DNA of 64,000 nt, from assembly GCF_021271205.1 (NCBI RefSeq), contig NZ_JAIWKS010000004.1:310001-374000 (forward strand), read 5' to 3'. The notes below the pieces were generated by a model. It worked only from the letters and a program-made list of their open reading frames with translations, searched no databases and was not told the origin of the DNA. Below are positions 34,969-44,938 of this stretch, piece by piece. The translations under genes were made by a program, and so were the position numbers. Positions within the stretch are counted from its first letter, which is position 1, and every line of letters begins with the position of its first letter. This DNA is from Pseudomonas uvaldensis (GTDB lineage: Bacteria > Pseudomonadota > Gammaproteobacteria > Pseudomonadales > Pseudomonadaceae).

Positions 34969-36336
34969 TCACCCCAACATCGGCTTCGGCGCCGAAGGGT
35001 CCTGTTCCTCTTCCGGAATCTTGACGAACACGCTGTACCGGGCACCTTCCATCGCTTCGAAGGCGATGAGTTTTTCCACCAGCGGGCCGCTCAGGATCTT
35101 GCCGGCATTGAGCAGCAGCATGCCGTTGTCGGCGTTGAGGTTGCGGGCCAGGACCATGCCTGCAGCCAGTTCGCGGGTGTTCATGACCTTCACCGTCGGG
35201 TCGGACAGAGTCACGTCTTCCAGGTATTCGCCACAGGCCTTGATGAAGTCCTCCACCATGTCCGGGTCATACAGCTTGCCGGCATATTTGCGGATATAGA
35301 CCAGCGCTTCGTCGCTGTTCATCTGCCGTTCGAGAATCAAACCCCGCTGCAGCTCGATGAAGTCCACTGCCAGTTTCAACAGCCGCGACCCGAACGGAAT
35401 GGCCTCGCCCTTGAGGTGATCGGGGAAACCGCTGCCGTCCCAGCGCTCCTGGTGATGGAGAATGATGCGCGCCGCATCTTTCATCGGGTCCAGGGTCATC
35501 AGCAGCGATTCGCTCTGCTTCGGATACCCGCGATACAGCTCGAGCTCGCTGTGGTGCAGCATGTCGGCCGGCGTGGTCATCATGTTGTCGGTCCAGCTCA
35601 ACTTACCGATGTTGTACAGCGCCGCCGCCATGGTCAAGTCGCGGTCGGTGGACTCGTCGAGGAAATGCAGCCGGCTGTAGACCCGGATAAGCTCGATGAT
35701 CTGCCGGTTGGTCTGCTTGGCCTTGGGCAGGCGCAGGTTGGCGATCAGCGAGAACACCTCGGTACCGGTCACATAACTGCGCTTGAGTTCCTCATAGGCC
35801 AGGTCGAGCATGTCTGCGGTCTGCTGCAGCTCGGCGGTACGCGATGCCACGCGTTTTTCCAGAGTCGCATTGAGAGTCTTGAGCTGTTGATTCTGCTCGC
35901 GATTGAGCGCTTCGAGACGCTGGCGCTCGTTTTCCGAATGCTGGTGGGCCAGGGCCTGACGCAGCGCCTGTACCAGTTCCTCGTCGTTCCAGGGTTTGCT
36001 GAGGTAGCGATAAAGCTGCCCCTCGTTGATGGCCTTGGTCATCATGTCCACATCGGCATAACCAGTGAGCAGGATGCGCAGGGTCGAGGGATACAGCTTG
36101 CGAATCTGTGCCAGCAGCGTGGCGCCATCCATGTTGGGCATGCGCGCATCGGTCATCACCAGATCGACTGGCCGCTCCTTGAGGATTTCCAGGGCCTTGG
36201 CCCCGCTGTCGGCCACCAGGATTTCATAGGGCTGGCTGCGTAACAAACGACGCAGGCTGTTGAGAATCGGCTCCTCGTCGTCGACCAGCAGCACTGTCGG
36301 CTTAGTGACCGGAACGTCCGGCGTTTTATCTTCCAT
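34969..36336 (-). CDS. Response regulator with degenerate HD-GYP domain
   Basis: The protein has 455 residues from ATG 36336, with GGAGG upstream. The receiver domain has Asp63 in MTDARMPNMDG and Lys in SKPWNDEE. A coiled linker (140-185) follows, then an HD-GYP-like domain. In it the metal-binding HD pair is replaced by Tyr-Asn (241-242, in AALYNIGKLSW) and GYP reads GFP (HHQERWDGSGFPDHLKG, 294-310). HD-GYP proteins hydrolyse c-di-GMP, but loss of the HD pair suggests this one does not and may instead bind the nucleotide or partner proteins. It is divergent from the GGDEF/EAL operon, 229 bp away, so shared regulation is likely. Confidence 0.88.
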   Translation of the reverse strand: MEDKTPDVPVTKPTVLLVDDEEPILNSLRRLLRSQPYEILVADSGAKALEILKERPVDLVMTDARMPNMDGATLLAQIRKLYPSTLRILLTGYADVDMMTKAINEGQLYRYLSKPWNDEELVQALRQALAHQHSENERQRLEALNREQNQQLKTLNATLEKRVASRTAELQQTADMLDLAYEELKRSYVTGTEVFSLIANLRLPKAKQTNRQIIELIRVYSRLHFLDESTDRDLTMAAALYNIGKLSWTDNMMTTPADMLHHSELELYRGYPKQSESLLMTLDPMKDAARIILHHQERWDGSGFPDHLKGEAIPFGSRLLKLAVDFIELQRGLILERQMNSDEALVYIRKYAGKLYDPDMVEDFIKACGEYLEDVTLSDPTVKVMNTRELAAGMVLARNLNADNGMLLLNAGKILSGPLVEKLIAFEAMEGARYSVFVKIPEEEQDPSAPKPMLG

Positions 36337-36565
36337 TACTACCCCCTCCTCTAAACGACAACCGTTCTACCTCACCTCCGTAAAGACAGGCTAGTAGATT
36401 GCAAATATTTAGGCACGATTTGCCATCACTGACCGAGCGCATCCCGATGAGACGACTATGCTGTACCCCATGAAGGGCCAAGTACAGGCCGGAATACTCA
36501 TGCCAGCGAAAGGGATATCAGATGTACCCACGGTTGCGTAGTCAGCATCGCCCCGGTGCACGGCC

Positions 36566-38863
36566 ATGAGCCTGCCCCTGGACAAAGCCAATCGGCGAAT
36601 TCTGATCGTCGACGACACCCAGACGATCCATGAGGATTTTCGCAAGATCCTCTGTCCCCATGCGCCCCCCGAAGATGGCTTGAGCAGCGCCGAAGAGGCC
36701 CTGTTCGGCGCACCGGTTGCCGTCTCCAGCCAGAGTTTCGAACTCGATTCGGCCTTCCAGGGCATGGAAGCTCTGAACAAGGTAGAGACGGCGCTGGAAC
36801 AGGGGCAGCCTTATGCCATGGCCTTTATCGACATGCGCATGCCCCCCGGCTGGGATGGCCTGGAGACCATCGAACGGCTATGGCGCGTCGATCCCAAGCT
36901 GCAAGTGGCGCTGTGCACCGCTTATTCGGATTATTCCTGGGAAGACATCGCCGATCGCCTCGAATTGGGCGACCGCCTGCTCATCCTGAAAAAACCCTTC
37001 GATGCCATCGAGATCCGCCAGATGGCCAGTACCCTGACTGTCAAATGGCAGATGACCGAAGATGCCGCGCTGAAGATGGACATGCTCGAACAGGCGGTGG
37101 AAGAACGCACCCGCGAGCTGGCGGACGCCAACATTATCGTGCAGAACAGCCCGACGATCCTGTATCGCCTGCGGGGCGAGCCACCGTTCCCGCTGATGTA
37201 CATCTCCCACAACATCACCAAGTTCGGTCATGTTGCGGCAGAACTGGTCAATTCGCCGGACTGGGCACAAGTGCTGATCCACCCCGACGACCAGCCCAAG
37301 GTCGACGAGGCCATGATTCGCGTGCTGGACCGTGACATGGCGGGAGCCTCCATCGAGTTTCGCATGCGCACCGGCGACGGTTCGTTCCGTTGGGTGGAGA
37401 ACCGCTACATTCCGGTGCGCAACGAGCACGGTCTGCTACTGGAGGTGGAAGGCATCATCCTCGACATCACCGAACGCAAGCTGGCCGAGGAGAAGATCGC
37501 CCAACTGGCCCGCACCGACGGCCTGACCGGGCTGGCCAACCGCGCTACCGTGATCGAGCGCCTGCACCAGGCGTTCGCCGCTGCGCGCCGGGGGGCGGCG
37601 CCCTTCGCAATGTTTTACCTGGACCTGGACCACTTCAAGCGGATCAATGACACCCTGGGCCATCCCATCGGCGACCTCTTATTGCAGGAGGTCGCTGCGC
37701 GCATCAAGGGCTGCACCCGGGAAAACGACGTGGTGGCGCGCCTGGGCGGCGACGAGTTCGCGATCCTGCAACTGGATGTCCACGAACCGACTCAATGCGC
37801 CGCGCTGGCGGCCAAGATCCGCGACACCCTCGTGGCGCCCTACTCCCTGGACGGTAACGACGTGCGGATCTCCGTGAGCATCGGCATCGCCCTGTATACC
37901 CCCCAAAGCCTGAGCGCCGACAGCCTGATGGCGCAATCGGACATGGCCCTGTACCGATCCAAGGAAAAAGGTCGCAACCAGTACCATTTCCACAACGAGG
38001 AGATCAACCAGGAAGTCACGGACCGGGTCGCCCTCACCAACGACCTGCGCCAGGCCATCGAGAACAATGAACTGCAATTGCATTACCTGCCGGAAGTCGA
38101 CCTGGGTACCGGGAAGATTCTGGGCATGGGTGTACAGGTACGCTGGAAGCACCCCGAACGGGGCTGGCTGGACCAGCCGGCGTTCATGCCGGCGGCGGAA
38201 AAAACCGGGCTTATCATTGCCCTTGGTCACTGGGTCCTGGACAAGGCCTGCCAGCAGATGCGCCAATGGCGCGACCAAGGCATGGCGCCCCCGGTAATCG
38301 CTATCGACCTGTCCCTGACCCAACTCAAGACCGGGCCGGAACTGATCTACGATGTCTTGCGCACCACCGCCCGCTGGGAACTGGCCCCCTGGGACCTGCG
38401 CTTCGACGTGACCGAAGCCACCCTGGCCCAGACCAAATGGACCCACAACGACGTGCTGCCACGCCTGTGTGAATTGGGCGTCCAGGTTGCCATCGACGAT
38501 TTCGGAACCGAATATTCCTCGTTCGATTATCTCAAGACCTATCGGGTCAACCATCTCAAGCTCGCTCAGCGCCTGCTCGACAGTGCCAATGACGACCCCG
38601 ACAACGCCACGACGTTGCGGGCGATCATCAACTTTGCCCGGGACGTGGGCATTGGCATCATCGCCGAAGGGGTCGAGACCCATGAGCAGCGCGCCACACT
38701 GATGTCCAGCGGCAGCGGCGCACCGATATTGGCCCAGGGACATTACTTCAGCACGGCGGTCGATAGCGGCCAGGCCGCCGAACTGCTCAAGGCCGGGACC
38801 ATCGTGCCCGTGACGGATCACTGGACCCGCCCCGCTAGCCAGCTATCGGAGAGTAACCCATGA
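36566..38863 (+). CDS. REC-PAS-GGDEF-EAL protein: intact cyclase site, degenerate EAL
   Basis: The protein has 765 residues from ATG 36566; the ribosome-binding site is weak. Parts: an unusual receiver domain (1-165, Asp89 in IDMRMPPGWDG) with an insertion of about 20 residues after the first helix; a coiled coil; a PAS domain with a PAC end (190-305, IILDITERK); GGDEF with intact RLGGDEF (394-398) and DLDHFKRIND; and an EAL domain in which EAL reads GVQ (522-524) and NLS reads DLS, though DDFGTEYSS remains. It should make c-di-GMP in response to phosphorylation but not break it down. The stop overlaps the next ATG by 4 bp. First gene of a five-gene operon. Confidence 0.9.
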   Translation: MSLPLDKANRRILIVDDTQTIHEDFRKILCPHAPPEDGLSSAEEALFGAPVAVSSQSFELDSAFQGMEALNKVETALEQGQPYAMAFIDMRMPPGWDGLETIERLWRVDPKLQVALCTAYSDYSWEDIADRLELGDRLLILKKPFDAIEIRQMASTLTVKWQMTEDAALKMDMLEQAVEERTRELADANIIVQNSPTILYRLRGEPPFPLMYISHNITKFGHVAAELVNSPDWAQVLIHPDDQPKVDEAMIRVLDRDMAGASIEFRMRTGDGSFRWVENRYIPVRNEHGLLLEVEGIILDITERKLAEEKIAQLARTDGLTGLANRATVIERLHQAFAAARRGAAPFAMFYLDLDHFKRINDTLGHPIGDLLLQEVAARIKGCTRENDVVARLGGDEFAILQLDVHEPTQCAALAAKIRDTLVAPYSLDGNDVRISVSIGIALYTPQSLSADSLMAQSDMALYRSKEKGRNQYHFHNEEINQEVTDRVALTNDLRQAIENNELQLHYLPEVDLGTGKILGMGVQVRWKHPERGWLDQPAFMPAAEKTGLIIALGHWVLDKACQQMRQWRDQGMAPPVIAIDLSLTQLKTGPELIYDVLRTTARWELAPWDLRFDVTEATLAQTKWTHNDVLPRLCELGVQVAIDDFGTEYSSFDYLKTYRVNHLKLAQRLLDSANDDPDNATTLRAIINFARDVGIGIIAEGVETHEQRATLMSSGSGAPILAQGHYFSTAVDSGQAAELLKAGTIVPVTDHWTRPASQLSESNP

Positions 38864-40734
38864 ACCCCATGTCGGTACCTGCCAACCGAAGAATTCTGGT
38901 GGTGGACGACACACCGGCGATCCACCAGGATTTTCGCAAGATCCTCAGCCCCAGTGCCGGCAGCGATGACTCGCTGGACGACACCGAGAGCCTGCTGTTC
39001 GGTACCCCCCAGGTCAGTCGGTTGCAATTTCAGATCGACTCGGCCTATCAGGGCGAAGAAGCGTTGGAACTGGTCAAGCGCGCCCAGGCCGAAGGCCAGC
39101 CCTATGCGATGGTGTTCGCCGATATGCGCATGCCGCCGGGCTGGGACGGCCTGCAAACCATCGAGCGGCTGTGGAAGGTCGATCCGCGACTGCAGATCGC
39201 CTTGTGCACAGCCTTCTCGGACTACACGTGGGAAACCATGTCCGAACGCATCGAGTTCGACGACCAGTTGCTGATTCTCAAGAAACCGTTCGACACGCTG
39301 GAAATCCGCCAGATGGCCAGCGCCATGACCTGGAAATGGCAACTGGCTCAGGACGCGGCGAGAAAAATGCGCAGCCTGGAGCGCACAATCGAAGAGCGGG
39401 TTCAGGAACTGCTCAAGGTGTCCCACCTGCTGCAGTACGACGTGCTCACCGAACTGCCCAACAGCATGTTGCTGGGTGATCGACTGACGCAGGCCATGGC
39501 CCAGTGCCGTCGGCATGATCGACAACTGGCGGTGATGTTCCTCGGCCTGGATCGCTTCAAGCGCATCAACAACGCGCTGGGTCACCCGGTCGGCGATGAA
39601 ATGCTCAAGCGCGTGGCCCGGGCATTGGCGACGGTGGTTCGAGAATCCGACTCGGTGTTTCGTTATGGTTCCGATGAGTTCGTGGTCGTGCTCGGAGACA
39701 TCATCGATCCGCAGCAAACAAAAGGCGTGGCGGAAAAACTGCTGGCAGCCGTCAGCTCCCCCCAACCGATCGACGGCCATGACCTGACCGTCACCGCCAG
39801 CCTGGGCGTGAGCATGTATCCGACCGACGGTTTCGACGCGGTGGCGCTGATCAAGAAAGCCGAGACGGCGATGCGTAACGTCAAGGAAAACGGCCCCAAC
39901 GATTACCGTTTCTTCACCGAAGACATGAACCGGCGGGCCCGGCAGCAACAGACCATCGAGTCCGGCCTGCGACTAGCCCTGCAACGCAAGGAATTCGTGC
40001 TGCATTACCAGCCCAAGCTGGACCTGCGCAGCGGCAAAGTAGTGGGCGTCGAGGCGCTGGTGCGCTGGGACCGGCCCGGTCACGGACTGGTCTATCCCTC
40101 GGACTTCATCCCCGTGGCCGAGGACAGCGGTCTGATCGTACCGCTGAGCCAATGGGTGCTCCAGGAAGCCTGCCAGCAGGCCCGTAGCTGGCAGGCCCAG
40201 GGCATGCGAGCGCTGTACCTGTCGGTGAACATCTCGGCCATCGACTTCCGTCAACGCGGCTTCGTCGAAGGCATCGCCCGCACCCTCAAGGAAACCGGGT
40301 TGGACCCGACACAGTTAGAACTGGAGATTACTGAAAGCGTGCTGATGCAGAACATCGACACCACCGTTGCCGTCCTCAAGGCCATCAAGCAACTGGGCAT
40401 ACGGTTGGCCATCGACGATTTCGGCACCGGTTATTCGAGCTTGAGCTACTTGCAGAAGTTTCCAGTGGATGTTTTGAAGATCGACCAGTCGTTCGTCGGT
40501 GACCTGAGCATCGACAGCAACGACGCCAAACTGGTAAGCACCATCATCAGCCTGGGCAAGAGCCTGAACCTGCATATCATCGCCGAAGGTGTGGAAACCC
40601 TGGAGCAGCTGGAATTCCTCAAGCTTCATCAATGCGAGGAGGCCCAAGGGTATTACTTCAGCAAGGCCGTGGAGCCGCAGGCTTTTGTCCAATGGATGAC
40701 CGAGTGGGAACAACGTCCAAACCCGTTTTCGTGA
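38860..40734 (+). CDS. REC-GGDEF-EAL protein: degenerate GGDEF, intact EAL phosphodiesterase
   Basis: The protein has 624 residues from ATG 38860, with GGAG 8 bp upstream and an ATGA overlap. The receiver domain is the same inserted type as in the previous gene (Asp88 in ADMRMPPGWDG), followed directly by GGDEF without PAS. The active site reads GSDEF (270-274), and the metal ligand stretch reads FLGLDRFKRINN instead of xLDxDxFK, so cyclase activity is unlikely. The EAL domain is complete: VGVEALVRWDRP (EAL 398-400), VNIS, ELEITES, DDFGTGYSS, LKIDQSFV, IIAEGVET. It should act as a c-di-GMP phosphodiesterase and complements the preceding protein. Confidence 0.9.
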   Translation: MNPMSVPANRRILVVDDTPAIHQDFRKILSPSAGSDDSLDDTESLLFGTPQVSRLQFQIDSAYQGEEALELVKRAQAEGQPYAMVFADMRMPPGWDGLQTIERLWKVDPRLQIALCTAFSDYTWETMSERIEFDDQLLILKKPFDTLEIRQMASAMTWKWQLAQDAARKMRSLERTIEERVQELLKVSHLLQYDVLTELPNSMLLGDRLTQAMAQCRRHDRQLAVMFLGLDRFKRINNALGHPVGDEMLKRVARALATVVRESDSVFRYGSDEFVVVLGDIIDPQQTKGVAEKLLAAVSSPQPIDGHDLTVTASLGVSMYPTDGFDAVALIKKAETAMRNVKENGPNDYRFFTEDMNRRARQQQTIESGLRLALQRKEFVLHYQPKLDLRSGKVVGVEALVRWDRPGHGLVYPSDFIPVAEDSGLIVPLSQWVLQEACQQARSWQAQGMRALYLSVNISAIDFRQRGFVEGIARTLKETGLDPTQLELEITESVLMQNIDTTVAVLKAIKQLGIRLAIDDFGTGYSSLSYLQKFPVDVLKIDQSFVGDLSIDSNDAKLVSTIISLGKSLNLHIIAEGVETLEQLEFLKLHQCEEAQGYYFSKAVEPQAFVQWMTEWEQRPNPFS

Positions 40735-40776
40735 ACTGCCAGGCCCTATCAACCAAAAGATTCAAGGAAGCATCCA

Positions 40777-41736
40777 ATGGCGTCATCAGGACTGTTATTG
40801 GCTCTAGGCCTGTTCATCGGGTTAAGCGTGACCGCTCACGCCGCGCCACTGGACGAACCCCTCAAACCGCTGCCAGCCGTTCCGGCCCTGGACCCCAAGC
40901 GTGTCCAGTTGGGCCAGCGGCTGTTTTTCGACCCACGGCTGTCGGTCAATAACACCCTGTCCTGCGCCAGTTGCCATCGCCTGGACAAGGGCGGTGCCGA
41001 CGACAAAGCCTTTTCCCTGGGCTTCGATGGCAAGCCGGTCGAAGTCAACACGCCTACCGTATTCAATGCCAGCCTGAACTTCCACCAGTTCTGGGATGGC
41101 CGCGCCGACACCCTGGAAGAACAAGTGCACGTGGTCGTCACCAGCCCCACGGAGATGGGCAGCACCTGGGAAACCGTGGTCAAGCGCATCGCCGATGATC
41201 CGGGTTATGCCAAGGATTTCTCCGCCGCCTACCCCGACGGGGTCACCAAGCCCAATATCCAGGGCGCCCTGGCCGATTTCGAACGTACCCTGCTGACGCC
41301 CAACTCGCGCTTCGACCAATACCTGCTGGGTAACACCGACATCCTGACGCCCCGGGAAAAATTTGGTTACCAGCGTTTCAAGGAGTACGGCTGTATCGCT
41401 TGCCACCAGGGCGTGAACATCGGCGGCAACATGTTTCAGAAATTCGGCGTCATGGGCGACTACATTGGCGACCGGGGCAACCCGACCCGGGCCGACGAAG
41501 GCCGTTTCAACGTTACGGGCGATGAGGCCGACCGCCAGGTCTTCAAGGTGCCGAGCCTGCGCAACGTGGCCCTCACCGCACCGTATTTCCATGGCGGGTC
41601 GGCGCCGACCCTGGAGCGCGCGGTGGAGGTGATGTTCAGGTACCAGTTGGGGCGTGAGCCCTTGAAGAACGATACCGAGCTGATCGTCGAATTCCTCAAG
41701 ACCCTCACTGGCGAATGGGAGGGCAAGCCATTATGA
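40777..41736 (+). CDS. Di-haem cytochrome c peroxidase family protein
   Basis: The protein has 319 residues from ATG 40777, with AAGGA 8 bp upstream. A signal peptide ends near AHA. Two c-type haem sites are present: CASCH (63-67) and CIACH (206-210). The phrases LGQRLFFDPRLSVNNTLSCASCH, NTPTVFNASLNFHQFWDGRADTLEEQ and VPSLRNVALTAPYFHGG are those of bacterial di-haem peroxidases/MauG relatives. It is periplasmic and could reduce H2O2 or another oxidant. Its place inside a signalling operon, 42 bp after an EAL gene and overlapping a kinase gene by ATGA, suggests that it feeds redox information to that kinase. That link is inference. Confidence 0.9.
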   Translation: MASSGLLLALGLFIGLSVTAHAAPLDEPLKPLPAVPALDPKRVQLGQRLFFDPRLSVNNTLSCASCHRLDKGGADDKAFSLGFDGKPVEVNTPTVFNASLNFHQFWDGRADTLEEQVHVVVTSPTEMGSTWETVVKRIADDPGYAKDFSAAYPDGVTKPNIQGALADFERTLLTPNSRFDQYLLGNTDILTPREKFGYQRFKEYGCIACHQGVNIGGNMFQKFGVMGDYIGDRGNPTRADEGRFNVTGDEADRQVFKVPSLRNVALTAPYFHGGSAPTLERAVEVMFRYQLGREPLKNDTELIVEFLKTLTGEWEGKPL

Positions 41737-43535
41737 GCGCCCTTCGTCGCTTCGGCCTGCTGCTCGTCGGCCTCCTGCTCGCCTCGGTCCTGTTGTTCAT
41801 GTACGTCAACTCCAGCCAGCAGCAGGCCGCCTCGTACATTGAATCCCGGGACCTGATCCGCCTGCTCAAACAGCAGGACGCCATCTGGGACAACGAAGTG
41901 CTCAAGTCGCGGATCGCCCTGAGCCACAACTACGATCCGCTGGTTTCCCCCCTGCATGAAATGGCGCGCCTGTGGCAGCGACTCGATGCCATTGAATCGG
42001 AGCCGGGTCGCCACGCGCCAACGTTGTGGGAGGCCCGGCGCGATGAATACCTCAAGGCGGTCAAGGAAAAGACCCGACTGGTGGAGCAATTCAAATCCCA
42101 CAATGCAGTGCTGCGTAACTCCCTGGCGTTCCTGCCGACCGCCGAGGACGATATCCAGGCTGAGTTCGCACGACTGTCCGACGACGACAAACTGCAATTG
42201 CAAAGCGTCGCCATCGACACTTACGACCTGCTGCTCAGCAGCATGGAGTTCTCCCAGCTCACCACTCGCGAAACAGCGGCGGAAGTGCTCTTGGGCCTGA
42301 ACCGGCTCGATGTCAACAGGGAGCGCTTGCCATTGGGACTTCACGGTCCTATCAACATCCTCAGCCGGCACATCGCTCTGATCTTGCGCGAACAACCGCA
42401 GGTCAACGACTTGCTGGCAGCCATCGAGGCAGTCCCCGTGTCGGATCACCTGGATACCATCACCAACCTGTTGGAGAAAGATCAGGAAATAGCGGCCAGC
42501 AAATACCAACGCAACCACATTTACCTGTTGGTATTCGCCACTCTCCTGGCGCTGTTGTTGATCTGGCTGGCGATCCGGCTGGTGCGTAGCTTCGCCGAGA
42601 TCAAGCGGGTCAACAACGCCCTGCAGACTGCCAACGATGAACTGGAGCAACGAGTCGAAGAGCGCACCCGCCAGCTCAAGGATACCCAGAGCGAATTGAT
42701 GGATACCGCCCGCCAGGCCGGTATGGCGGAAATCGCGACCAATGTGTTGCACAACGTCGGCAACGTACTCAACAGCGTGAACATCTCCGCCGACCTGGTC
42801 AGTCGTAAACTGCGCAGCAGCAAAAGCCAGGGGTTGGGCAAGGCGATGCAATTGATCAACGAACACACCAGCGACCTGGGGCGTTTCCTCACCGAGGACG
42901 AAAAAGGCAAGCTGCTGCCCGGATACCTCAATCAACTGGTGGAAGCCATGGCAGTCGAGCAACAGGGCCTGATCGACGAGCTGGCGCAGTTGAGCAAAAG
43001 CGTGGATCACATCAAGGACATCGTCTCCACGCAGCAATCCTATGCCGGCGCCAACTCGCTGATGGAGCCGCTGACGGTCAGCGAACTGCTCGAGGACGCC
43101 CTGCGCATGAACTCCGGCGCCCTGACCCGTCACCATGTGACGGTGATCAAGGAATACGGCGACATTCCCAGGATCATGGGCGACAAGCACCGCCTGCTGC
43201 TGATCCTGATCAACCTGATCAGCAACGCCAAGTACGCCATGGCCGGCGTGTCCAATCATGCACGGAACATGACCCTCAGCGCCGCGGTCGTAGATAGCGA
43301 GACCCTGCAGATCAGCGTCAAGGACGAAGGTGAAGGCATCCCGGCGGAAAACATGACCCGCATCTTCGCCCATGGTTTTACCACTCGCAAGGAAGGCCAT
43401 GGGTTCGGCCTGCACAGCTGCGCATTGGCCGCCATTGAAATGAACGGCCACCTCACCGCTCACAGTGACGGGCCGGGCACGGGGGCAACGTTCGTGCTGC
43501 AAGTGCCGCTGAAACTCGCGGAAGGTGAGCCATGA
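41733..43535 (+). CDS. Membrane sensor histidine kinase with HNVGN-type H-box
   Basis: The protein has 600 residues from the ATGA overlap at 41733. Two membrane helices (RFGLLLVGLLLASVLLFMYV at the N-terminus and IYLLVFATLLALLLIWLAI near 270) flank a helical periplasmic sensor of about 240 residues. A coiled coil (ELEQRVEERTRQLKDTQ) leads to the H-box LHNVGNVLNSV (His340), a variant in which HExxNP is replaced by HNxGNxL. The ATPase domain has LINLISNAKYAM, DEGEGI and GHGFGLHSCALAA. The following gene, also joined by ATGA, encodes a REC-kinase likely to be its partner. Confidence 0.88.
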   Translation: MSALRRFGLLLVGLLLASVLLFMYVNSSQQQAASYIESRDLIRLLKQQDAIWDNEVLKSRIALSHNYDPLVSPLHEMARLWQRLDAIESEPGRHAPTLWEARRDEYLKAVKEKTRLVEQFKSHNAVLRNSLAFLPTAEDDIQAEFARLSDDDKLQLQSVAIDTYDLLLSSMEFSQLTTRETAAEVLLGLNRLDVNRERLPLGLHGPINILSRHIALILREQPQVNDLLAAIEAVPVSDHLDTITNLLEKDQEIAASKYQRNHIYLLVFATLLALLLIWLAIRLVRSFAEIKRVNNALQTANDELEQRVEERTRQLKDTQSELMDTARQAGMAEIATNVLHNVGNVLNSVNISADLVSRKLRSSKSQGLGKAMQLINEHTSDLGRFLTEDEKGKLLPGYLNQLVEAMAVEQQGLIDELAQLSKSVDHIKDIVSTQQSYAGANSLMEPLTVSELLEDALRMNSGALTRHHVTVIKEYGDIPRIMGDKHRLLLILINLISNAKYAMAGVSNHARNMTLSAAVVDSETLQISVKDEGEGIPAENMTRIFAHGFTTRKEGHGFGLHSCALAAIEMNGHLTAHSDGPGTGATFVLQVPLKLAEGEP

Positions 43536-44938
43536 ACAACCTGAGCAATCGGCGCATCCTGCTGATCGACGATACACCTGCCATCCATGATGATTTCCGC
43601 AAGATCCTCACCCCGGAGGAGGATAGCAATACAGACCTGCAAGACATGGAAAGCGCCCTGTTCGGCGAGGCACCGAAGCCTTCCGGGCCGGTATTCGAGC
43701 TCGACTCGGCCTATGGCGGCCAGGAAGGCCTGAGCAAACTGCTTGAAGCGCTCGACAAGGACCGTCCTTATGCCCTGGCCTTCGTCGACATGCGCATGCC
43801 CGAAGGCTGGGACGGCGCCCGGACCATCGAAGAACTCTGGAAGCGCGATCCGCAATTACAGGTAGTGGTCTGCACCGCCTATTCGGATTATTCCTGGGAT
43901 GAATTGCTGGACCGCTTGAAGGGTCATGACCGGCTGCTGATTCTGAAGAAGCCCTTCGACAACATCGAAGTCCAGCAAATGGCCAATACCCTGACCACCA
44001 AATGGGAAATGACCTTCCGCGCCCAGCTGAAGATGAACAAGCTCGAAGAGCTGGTGGAACAACGGACCCAGGCGTTCAAGCAGGCCAGCTCCCTGCTGCA
44101 GATGGAAATCGACGAACGCAAGATGTTGGAAACCCAGTTGGTGCAATCGGAAAAACTCGCCTCCCTGGGCCAGCTGGCAGCCGGGGTCGCCCATGAAATC
44201 AATAACCCGATCGGTTTCATTTCTTCCAACCTGGGGGCGCTGGACGGCTATTTCGGAAAACTGGGAGAAATGCTCGAGGCTTACGGCAGTGCCGAAGAAG
44301 CCATCGCCTCGCCGGAAACGGTGGTGCGCCTGACGAAGCTGCGCGAACAGGTCGAACTGGACTTCCTGGTCGAGGACATTCCCGTGCTGATCAAGGAATC
44401 CAAGGACGGCATCGCCCGGGTCGGGCAGATCGTGAAGGACTTGAAGGACTTCTCCCGCGTCGACTCCAATCAGGAATGGCAGATGGCGAATTTGCAACAG
44501 GGCATGGATTCGACCCTGAACATCGTCGCCAACGAGATCAAGTACAAGGCCGACGTGATCAAGGAATACTCGCCATTGCCGGAAGTCGAATGCCTGCCCT
44601 CGCAGATCAACCAGGTAATCATGAACCTGATCGTCAATGCCGCCCAGGCCATCGGCCCGGAGCGTGGCACCATTACCCTGCGCAATGGCGTGGAAGGTGA
44701 CAAGGTGTGGATCGAAGTGGCCGACACCGGCTCGGGCATACCGCCGGAAACGCTGCAAAAGATCTTCGACCCGTTCTTCACCACCAAGCCCATCGGCCAA
44801 GGGACGGGGCTTGGGCTTTCGCTGTCTTATGGGATCGTGAAGAAGCATAACGGCGAGATCACCGTGCGCAGCGAAGTGGGCGTGGGGACGACGTTCCGTG
44901 TGGAGTTGCCGATTCGACAGATGAAATTGGCGGGGTGA
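43532..44938 (+). CDS. REC-histidine kinase hybrid (receiver first)
   Basis: The protein has 468 residues from the ATGA overlap at 43532. It begins with the same inserted receiver domain as the two GGDEF/EAL proteins ([11 protein letters not shown], Asp86), then a coiled coil, a HisKA domain with [11 protein letters not shown] (His221), and HATPase with [18 protein letters not shown] and [13 protein letters not shown]. It is cytoplasmic, with no membrane helix. It probably receives phosphate on Asp86 from the upstream kinase and passes signals on through its own His. Last gene of the operon; no clear hairpin follows. Confidence 0.9.
   Translation: MNNLSNRRILLIDDTPAIHDDFRKILTPEEDSNTDLQDMESALFGEAPKPSGPVFELDSAYGGQEGLSKLLEALDKDRPYALAFVDMRMPEGWDGARTIEELWKRDPQLQVVVCTAYSDYSWDELLDRLKGHDRLLILKKPFDNIEVQQMANTLTTKWEMTFRAQLKMNKLEELVEQRTQAFKQASSLLQMEIDERKMLETQLVQSEKLASLGQLAAGVAHEINNPIGFISSNLGALDGYFGKLGEMLEAYGSAEEAIASPETVVRLTKLREQVELDFLVEDIPVLIKESKDGIARVGQIVKDLKDFSRVDSNQEWQMANLQQGMDSTLNIVANEIKYKADVIKEYSPLPEVECLPSQINQVIMNLIVNAAQAIGPERGTITLRNGVEGDKVWIEVADTGSGIPPETLQKIFDPFFTTKPIGQGTGLGLSLSYGIVKKHNGEITVRSEVGVGTTFRVELPIRQMKLAG

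Noticed and set aside
41460..43577. 705-residue minus-strand open frame
   Set aside because: It is antisense to the peroxidase and histidine kinase genes, which have clear motifs and ATGA junctions.
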